10,696 nucleotides of DNA from an uncultured Collinsella sp. (lineage in GTDB: Bacteria; Actinomycetota; Coriobacteriia; Coriobacteriales; Coriobacteriaceae): NCBI GenBank assembly GCA_900552395.1, contig URZJ01000047.1:1-10696 (forward strand), in the 5' to 3' direction. The translations under genes were made by a program, and so were the position numbers. This document shows, one piece after another, positions 5,662-10,696 of the stretch (positions are counted from its first letter, which is position 1; each line of letters starts with the position of its first letter). Below the pieces are notes generated by a model. It saw nothing but the letters and a program-made list of their open reading frames with translations, searched no databases and was not told the origin of the DNA.

Positions 5662-6195
5662 ATGTTGAAGAAAACCCTCGTCTTCGCCCTGTCGGCGGCG
5701 CTTTGCGCGTTCTCGCTCGCCGGCTGCGCCGGAAATTCAATCGACAGCGCAAAGGCAAGCGATGCCGATTCCCAGGAAAAGACCGAACAGGCGGCCGATG
5801 CGCCCGCGGGCGCAAGCGCTGCCCCCATCACCGCCGACAAGGTGGCCGACGGCACCTATCCGATCACCGTAGATTCCAGCTCGAACATGTTCAGGATCGT
5901 GGACGCCCAGCTCATCGTGGAAAACGGCTCCATGCACTGCGTGATGACGCTTTCCGGCACGGGCTACGGCAAGCTCTTCATGGGCACGGGCGACGAGGCT
6001 GCCGCCGCGAGCGAGGCCGACTTCATCCCCTATGTGGAAAACGCGGAAGGCAAGTACACCTACGACGTGCCCGTTGATGCGCTCGACGAGGACACCGCCT
6101 GTGCCGCGTGGAGTATTAGAAAAGAGCAGTGGTACGACCGCACGCTTGTGTTCGAATCCGCCGGCGTCGATCTGCGCGCCGACGCACTGAAGTAA
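5662..6195 (+). CDS. Small surface lipoprotein with a beta-rich domain, importer-associated
   Basis: I do not recognise a named family with certainty. The 177-residue protein has a typical lipoprotein signal (MLKKTLVFALSAALCAFSLA, then Gly-Cys; Cys22), an Ala/Asp/Glu linker to about residue 57, and one domain from about 62 to 167. That domain runs from DGTYPITVDSSSNMFRIVD through LSGTGYGKLFMGTG and KYTYDVPVDALDEDTACAAW to KEQWYDRTLVFES. The alternating pattern suggests a beta sandwich, and spacing and style recall NEAT-like haem-binding domains, but that is inference. The N-terminus of the next gene's product seems to carry the same domain. The ATG at 5662 has AAAGGAA nine bases upstream; an earlier in-frame ATG at 5587 would bury the signal. 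Its stop is 4 bases before the binding-protein gene, so the two are probably coupled. Likely role: extracellular ligand capture handing over to the importer. Confidence 0.8.
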   Translation: MLKKTLVFALSAALCAFSLAGCAGNSIDSAKASDADSQEKTEQAADAPAGASAAPITADKVADGTYPITVDSSSNMFRIVDAQLIVENGSMHCVMTLSGTGYGKLFMGTGDEAAAASEADFIPYVENAEGKYTYDVPVDALDEDTACAAWSIRKEQWYDRTLVFESAGVDLRADALK

Positions 6196-6199
6196 CGCC

Positions 6200-7771
6200 A
6201 TGCGGTCGATTCTCCCCAAGGGGGAAAACAGGAAGCGCCACAGCATCGCGGCGCGCGCGATCACCTGCGTTCTCGTCGCCCTGCTCGCGCTTCCCTTCGC
6301 GGGGTGCAGTGCGAGCCCGAACGCGACCGGTGGCACGGCGCGCTCTCAGGAATACACTGTGAGTGTCTCGCTTTCCGGTGGGTCAGGGCGCGCAAGCATC
6401 GCCTCACCCACCACAATTGTGAAGGATGGCGACACCTACACCGCGACCATCACCTGGTCGAGTTCGAACTACGACAAGATGACCGTCGACGGCGTGGACT
6501 ACGCGCCCGTAAACGACGGCGGCAACTCCACGTTCGAGATACCCGTCACGCTCGACGAGGACATCGCCGTGTCGGCCGAGACCGTCGCCATGTCGACGCC
6601 GCACACCATCGACTACACGATCCACTTCGACTCATCCACCATGAAGGAGAAATCGGGCGACGATGCAAGCGGCGGCTCCCCTGCAGGAACGGCTTCAAGC
6701 GCCGCGGCCGACTTCCACAACGCCGATTTGGGCTGCGGCTGGGAGCCGACGGGGGCGCTTCAGCTTGAATACGCCGAGCACTTCACTGTCGACGAGTTCG
6801 AAGGCGGTCTGCGGCTTATCTGCGTTTCGAATGGGGAGCGTTTCCTCGTGGTGCCGCAAGATGCGAAGGTACCTGATGGGTTGAGCTCCGACATCGCGGT
6901 CATAAGGCGCCCCGCCGACAAGGTGTACCTCGTGTCGTCGGCGACGATGTGCCTGGTCGACGCGCTCGATGCGAACGACAATATCATCATGTCGGGCACG
7001 AAGGCCGACGATTGCTCGGTCGCAGGCTTCAAAAGCGCGCTCGAAAGTGGGGCGATCGCCTACGGCGGCAAGTACAGCGCGCCCGACTACGAGCGAATAT
7101 CGGCCTCGGGCTGCACGCTCGCCATCGAGAACACCATGATCAACCACACGCCCGATGTGAAGGAAAAGCTGCAGAAGCTCGGGCTCGTCGTGCTCACCGA
7201 ACAGTCGTCGAGCGAGCCCGAAGCACTCGGGCGCGTCGAGTGGATTAAGCTTTTCGGCGTCCTGTTCGACAAGGAAGACGAGGCCGCGCACCTGTTCAAC
7301 GAGCAGAAGGCCCGCGTCGAGCAAACGTCGGGGCTCGCGTCGTCAGGTAAAACCGTGGCGTATTTCTACATTAACTCGAACGGGGCCGCCGTCACGCGGC
7401 GGGCGGGCGACTACGTGGCGCAGATGATCGAGCTTGCAGGCGGCAGCTACGCGCTCGATGACGCGCAGGCGTCGTCGACGTCAGGTTCGTCAGTAACGCT
7501 CGAAATGGAGCGCTTCTACGCGACGGCGAAGGATGCCGACATCATCGTCTACAACGGCACCATCGACGAGTCAGTTACCACCTTGAACGACTTCGTAGGC
7601 AAAAACGCGCTATTGTCGCAGTTCAAAGCCGTGAAGAACGGCAACGTCTGGGTCACAAGCGCCGACATGTACCAGCAGATGACTTCTACCGCCGACATTA
7701 TCGACGAGCTGCACGGGGCGTTCACCGGCGATGACGCGAGCGACTTCCATTATCTGAGGAAGCTCGGCTAG
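6200..7771 (+). CDS. ABC transporter substrate-binding lipoprotein (Fe3+-siderophore/cobalamin type) with extra N-terminal domain
   Basis: This is the extracytoplasmic binding protein of the importer encoded next to it. The 523-residue protein has a basic N-terminus, a hydrophobic segment (about 19-34) and lipobox FAGC (Cys36). Residues about 51-143 form a beta-rich domain like that of the preceding lipoprotein (WSSSNYDKM, STFEIPVTLDEDIAVSAET). After a Gly/Ser/Ala linker (about 150-172) comes a periplasmic-binding-protein fold of the FecB/BtuF class. It shows AVIRRPADKVYLVSSATM, TEQSSSEPEALGRVEWIKLF (333-352), TVAYFYINSNGAAVTRRAGDY (split over 385-405) and VKNGNVWVTSADMYQQ. It is longer than simple BtuF or FhuD because of the added domain. 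The ATG follows the previous stop by 4 bases with only a weak ribosome site (coupling). Substrate is unproven; the B12 riboswitch favours a corrinoid, while haem or siderophore is possible. Confidence 0.88.
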   Translation: MRSILPKGENRKRHSIAARAITCVLVALLALPFAGCSASPNATGGTARSQEYTVSVSLSGGSGRASIASPTTIVKDGDTYTATITWSSSNYDKMTVDGVDYAPVNDGGNSTFEIPVTLDEDIAVSAETVAMSTPHTIDYTIHFDSSTMKEKSGDDASGGSPAGTASSAAADFHNADLGCGWEPTGALQLEYAEHFTVDEFEGGLRLICVSNGERFLVVPQDAKVPDGLSSDIAVIRRPADKVYLVSSATMCLVDALDANDNIIMSGTKADDCSVAGFKSALESGAIAYGGKYSAPDYERISASGCTLAIENTMINHTPDVKEKLQKLGLVVLTEQSSSEPEALGRVEWIKLFGVLFDKEDEAAHLFNEQKARVEQTSGLASSGKTVAYFYINSNGAAVTRRAGDYVAQMIELAGGSYALDDAQASSTSGSSVTLEMERFYATAKDADIIVYNGTIDESVTTLNDFVGKNALLSQFKAVKNGNVWVTSADMYQQMTSTADIIDELHGAFTGDDASDFHYLRKLG

Positions 7772-7775
7772 GACC

Positions 7776-8816
7776 ATGAGAAGCCGACTTTCCATGGCAT
7801 ACGACGAATCGGGGCGCGCCGCACGGTGTCGCGTCGTGACGGCGCTGCTCGCTGTTGCCCTCATCGTGCTCGTCGGGGCTAACCTGTGCATCGGGAGCGT
7901 GCTCGTGCCCGCAGACCACATCCCCGGCATCCTTTCGGGCGGCGCGGCCAATTCCATGGAAAGCCAGGTCATCTGGGAGATTCGCCTGCCGCGCGTGCTT
8001 TCAGCCGTGCTTCTCGGCGGGGCACTTTCGCTTTCCGGGTTCCTGCTGCAGACGTTTTTCAACAACCCCATCGCCGACCCGTTCATCTTGGGCGTCTCCT
8101 CGGGCGCAAAGTTCGTCGTCGCGCTTACGATGATCGTACTTCTGGGCGCGAACCAGGCCATGTCCTCGCCGGCCATGGTGGCCGCAGCGTTTCTGGGCTC
8201 GCTTATCACCATCGGCTTCGTGCTCCTCATCGCACGGCGCATAAGTTCCATGGCCATGCTCATCGTGGCGGGCGTCATGGTGGGATACATCTGCTCGGCG
8301 GCGACGAACTTCCTCATCGCCTTCGCCGACGACCAGTCCATCGTGAACCTGCACAACTGGTCTTTGGGTAGCTTCTCGGGTTCGAGCTGGGACGACATCG
8401 CGGTCATCGCGGTCGTGGTGATTACCGTGAGCGCATGCGTATTCGCGATATCGAAGCCCCTTTCCGCCTTCCAACTGGGAGAAGCCTACGCGAAAAGCGT
8501 CGGCGTGAACGTCGAACGCTTCCGCGTGGTGCTCGTCCTTCTAGCGAGCATGCTCTCCGCCTGCGTGACCGCGTTCGCTGGTCCGGTGTCGTTCGTAGGC
8601 ATCGCGGTTCCGCATCTCGTGAAGTCGGCGCTAAAGTCGTCGAAGCCCATCCGCGTGATTCCTGCGTGCTTCTTGGGAGGCGCCATCTTCTGCGCGGGCT
8701 GCGATTTGATCGCGCGCACGCTGTTCTCTCCCGTCGAGCTTTCCATCAGCGCCGTCACCGCCATCTTCGGCGCTCCGGTGGTTATCGCGCTCATGTTGAA
8801 GAAGCGGGTGAGGTAG
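7776..8816 (+). CDS. ABC importer permease, FecCD/BtuC family
   Basis: This is the membrane channel of the importer. The 346-residue protein is strongly hydrophobic with about ten membrane segments, as in BtuC and FhuB-type permeases. It carries family motifs: IRLPRVLSAVLLGGALSLSG (69-88), FNNPIADPFILGVSSGA (95-111), HNWSLGSFSG (193-202), GPVSFVGIAVPHLVK (269-283) and FGAPVVIALML at the C-terminus. The N-terminal 18 residues are hydrophilic; a second ATG (residue 7, position 7794) is a possible start. The ATG at 7776 is 4 bases after the binding-protein stop, and the gene stop is immediately followed by the ATPase ATG. It would work as a homodimer, since only one permease gene is present. Family confident; substrate not. 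BtuC is the most likely functional name given the B12 riboswitch. Confidence 0.93.
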   Translation: MRSRLSMAYDESGRAARCRVVTALLAVALIVLVGANLCIGSVLVPADHIPGILSGGAANSMESQVIWEIRLPRVLSAVLLGGALSLSGFLLQTFFNNPIADPFILGVSSGAKFVVALTMIVLLGANQAMSSPAMVAAAFLGSLITIGFVLLIARRISSMAMLIVAGVMVGYICSAATNFLIAFADDQSIVNLHNWSLGSFSGSSWDDIAVIAVVVITVSACVFAISKPLSAFQLGEAYAKSVGVNVERFRVVLVLLASMLSACVTAFAGPVSFVGIAVPHLVKSALKSSKPIRVIPACFLGGAIFCAGCDLIARTLFSPVELSISAVTAIFGAPVVIALMLKKRVR

Positions 8817-10115
8817 ATGGGGGAATTCGTGCCGCGGCCCAAAACGCTCGGAGGGGGCATTCCGTGCTTAGACAGTCCTGAGCTCGCACGAAAGCGCCAG
8901 AAGGCACTTTCGGCTCGTGCGGAACTGCGCGCGGAACGCCTCCTCCGAGCGGAGCCGAACCTCGAAACTCCGGTCGAAACGCAGGCTGACGGAGCGCCGC
9001 TTTTCCGCATAAGCGACCTGTCGGCGGGCTACGACAAGAAGGTCGTAGTCGAAGGCGTCGATCTGGAGGTTCGCGCGGGCGACATCGTGGCGCTCATCGG
9101 GCCTAACGGCTCGGGGAAGTCGACCATCTTGAAAACCATCACACGCCATCTGGCACCGCTTGCCGGCGCGGTCGAGCTCGACGGGCGGGAGATTTCCCGA
9201 TGGAAGACGGCGGAGTTCGCAAGGAACCTTGCCGTTATGCTGACAGATCGCCCCCGGACCGAGCTCCTCACCTGCCGCGATATCGTAGAGGCGGGAAGGC
9301 ATCCCTACACCGGACGAACGGGCACACTCTCGCCCGACGACCATAGTCGGGTCGACGAGGCCATGAAAACCGCACATGTGGAAGAGCTCGCCGAGCGCGA
9401 CTTCATGCAGATAAGCGACGGGCAACGCCAGCGCGTCATGCTCGCACGCGCCATCGCGCAGGATCCGCGTGTGCTCGTGCTCGACGAGCCCACGTCGTAT
9501 CTCGATATCCGCTACCAGATCGACCTGCTGCGAATACTTCGCCACCTTGCGAAATCGCGGAATGTGGCTGTCATCATGTCCATCCACGAACTCGAGCTCG
9601 CGCAGAAAAGCGCCGACAAGGTGATTTGCGTGAAGGACGGCCGGGTCTCCCGCGCCGGCGTACCCGAGGACATATTCACGCGCGAGACGATTGGCGAGCT
9701 CTACGGCCTTCAGCATGGCACCTTCAACGAGCGCTTCGGCAGCGTGGAAATTGGACGCCCGCACGGCGATGCGCACACGTTCGTCATCGCCGGCGCAGGT
9801 ACGGGGTCGGCTGTGTTTCGCCAGCTCATCCGGCAGGGCAAGGCGTTCTACACGGGCGTTCTGCACGAAGGGGACATCGACTGCGAGCTCGCGCGCGACC
9901 TGGCGGCGGAATGCGTGGCCGAGCGCGCCTTCGAGCCGATCGGGGATAAAACCATAGCCCGCGCCAAAGAGCTCCTCGTCCACTGCGCGCGCCTTATCGT
10001 GTGTCCCGCCGCCTTCGGCACCATAAACGCCCGCAACGCAGAGCTCGTCGAGTTCGCACGCTCGCACGGTATCGAGGTCATGCGAGCGTGCGAAGGCGCA
10101 TCGGAGGATTCCTAA
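8817..10115 (+). CDS. ABC importer ATPase (FecE/BtuD type) with N-terminal helix and C-terminal accessory domain
   Basis: This ATPase powers the importer. The 432-residue protein is much longer than a standard FecE/BtuD (about 250-270). Residues 20-46 form a charged Arg/Ala/Glu-rich helix. The ATPase domain runs from about 62 to 305 with Walker A GPNGSGKST (95-103), signature ISDGQRQ (199-205, SDGQ in place of SGGQ), Walker B VLVLDEP (219-225), D-loop SYLD (227-230) and switch histidine His257. Residues about 310-425 form an extra domain, starting HTFVIAGAGTGSAVFRQLI and including TGVLHEGDIDCELARDLAAE. It resembles a Rossmann-like C-terminal extension seen in some archaeal and clostridial homologues; its function is not known to me. 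The ATG at 8817 directly follows the permease stop (TAGATG), with GTGAGG as ribosome site. No later Met lies before the Walker A, so the long form is the best call. No clear terminator follows. Confidence 0.92.
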   Translation: MGEFVPRPKTLGGGIPCLDSPELARKRQKALSARAELRAERLLRAEPNLETPVETQADGAPLFRISDLSAGYDKKVVVEGVDLEVRAGDIVALIGPNGSGKSTILKTITRHLAPLAGAVELDGREISRWKTAEFARNLAVMLTDRPRTELLTCRDIVEAGRHPYTGRTGTLSPDDHSRVDEAMKTAHVEELAERDFMQISDGQRQRVMLARAIAQDPRVLVLDEPTSYLDIRYQIDLLRILRHLAKSRNVAVIMSIHELELAQKSADKVICVKDGRVSRAGVPEDIFTRETIGELYGLQHGTFNERFGSVEIGRPHGDAHTFVIAGAGTGSAVFRQLIRQGKAFYTGVLHEGDIDCELARDLAAECVAERAFEPIGDKTIARAKELLVHCARLIVCPAAFGTINARNAELVEFARSHGIEVMRACEGASEDS

Positions 10116-10150
10116 TTGGGGTGGAAAGGATAAACTGGACTTTCTTTTAA

Positions 10151-10378
10151 GGATCCTCAGGCTACAGCTCCTACGCCGGCGAGGTCTACAAGGCGCCGGA
10201 GAACCTCGTGAACAGGAATTTCCACGCCGACGAGCCCAACCTGCTGTGGCTCACCGACATCACCGAGTTCAGGCTCCCGGGCGGCGAGAAGGTCTACCTG
10301 AGCCCGGTCATCGACTGCTTCGGCGGGATGCCCGTCGCCTGGTCGACAAGCGCCTCGCGAACTCGAGCCTGCGCCTAA
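10151..10378 (+). pseudogene. IS3-family transposase (OrfB) remnant
   Basis: An open stretch of about 75 codons without a start codon reads YSSYAGEVYKAPENLVNRNF and then LWLTDITEFRLPGGEKVYLS, PVIDCFGGMPVAWSTS, the heart of the DDE integrase domain of IS3/IS150-group OrfB. It contains the first two catalytic aspartates (TDIT and VIDC). It is closed upstream by a TAA at 10148-10150. After VAWSTS the frame breaks: the expected continuation LANSSLR is present in another frame from 10354, which indicates a small deletion, followed by a stop at 10376-10378. The catalytic glutamate, OrfA and both ends are missing. It is inactive. The 35 bases before it (10116-10150) hold nothing I can identify. Confidence 0.8.
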
Positions 10379-10696
10379 TCCAAGCGAGATTCCAGACTCG
10401 ACAGGCCATTGAGAGTCAGGTCGTTAGCAACCTCCGAGACGCGCTCAATAGGAACCGAGCCATCAGACAGGGCCCACGTGCGATAGATACCGATAATACC
10501 CGACAGCAAAAACGCCAGATAGTAGTCGAACATCTCGTCCTTGAGACCGTGGGGCAGCAGATCGCGCTCGGCAATCTCGTGTTCGAGCGGCGCACGAAGA
10601 CGAGCCATAAAATCATCGAGCGGAATGTTCTCGATCAGCTGACGATTGAGTACCAGGTTGTTGCACAGTGCCTCGTTAACGGTTTTAAAGAAGGTC
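10375..10696 (-). CDS. TetR-type transcriptional regulator, C-terminal part (cut by right edge)
   Basis: About 106 residues are visible, ending ...LNGLSSLESRLD and a TAG at 10377-10375. The 5' part, including any helix-turn-helix, lies beyond the window. The visible part is helical, with NEALCNNLVLNRQLIENIPL and then FDYYLAFLLSGIIGIYRTWA, a hydrophobic segment typical of the ligand-binding C-terminal domain of TetR regulators. I infer the family from this pattern only. The GC content is visibly lower than in the B12 region and the gene is convergent to the ATPase and to the transposase remnant. The stop codon lies at the point where transposase similarity ends, so the last residues or the stop may come from the insertion. 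An internal Met at 10608 is not a likely start, because the frame continues upstream without a stop. Confidence 0.65.
   Translation of the reverse strand, partial: TFFKTVNEALCNNLVLNRQLIENIPLDDFMARLRAPLEHEIAERDLLPHGLKDEMFDYYLAFLLSGIIGIYRTWALSDGSVPIERVSEVANDLTLNGLSSLESRLD

Noticed and set aside
4604..5815. A 403-codon minus-strand frame opposite cbiK
   Set aside because: It is antisense to a well-supported gene, with His/Arg/Val-rich composition typical of shadow translation.
10116..10150. Terminator or transposon inverted-repeat end after the ATPase gene
   Set aside because: No convincing hairpin is visible, and I could not match the bases to a known IS end.

Overview
The window is GC-rich DNA with compact, mostly overlapping genes. 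Gene content and protein style (anaerobic cobalamin pathway, an exported lipoprotein chelatase, Ala/Arg/Asp-rich proteins, an IS3-type remnant) suggest a Coriobacteriia-like anaerobic actinobacterium, perhaps Eggerthellaceae or a relative. This taxonomic guess is inference; no rRNA or other phylogenetic marker is present.

Left part, minus strand (1-4130): a tightly packed run of corrin-ring genes read leftwards in the order cbiF, cbiD, cbiL, cbiG, cbiH. The last gene is cut by the window edge. Junctions range from an 8-base overlap to a 1-base gap, so this is almost certainly one operon. CbiD, CbiG and the chelatase CbiK mark the oxygen-independent, early-cobalt-insertion route to vitamin B12.

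Centre (4131-4588): a divergent regulatory region. On the plus strand a near-consensus sigma-70 promoter (TTGACA, 17 bases, TATCAT) is followed by a cobalamin riboswitch at about 4340-4460. Beyond it lie a weak terminator-like hairpin and a pyrimidine tract that can pair with the ribosome binding site of the next gene. A palindrome over the plus-strand -10 box also presents a TATGAT box to the minus strand, a candidate start for the cbi operon.

Right part, plus strand (4589-10115): a riboswitch-led cluster. It holds an exported, lipid-anchored CbiK-type cobaltochelatase, a 145-base gap with strong inverted repeats, a small lipoprotein, and a complete FecCD/BtuCD-type ABC importer (lipoprotein binding protein, permease, ATPase). 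The small lipoprotein and the N-terminus of the binding protein appear to share one beta-rich domain. The ATPase carries an extra N-terminal helix and an extra C-terminal domain. The likeliest role is capture and import of a corrinoid, another tetrapyrrole or its metal, under B12 control and next to the B12 synthesis operon. The substrate cannot be read from sequence.

Far right (10116-10696): a decayed IS3-family transposase fragment, then the C-terminal part of a TetR-type regulator on the minus strand. The TetR part has visibly lower GC. This marks the end of the B12 region and a rearranged junction. No tRNA, rRNA or CRISPR array was seen.
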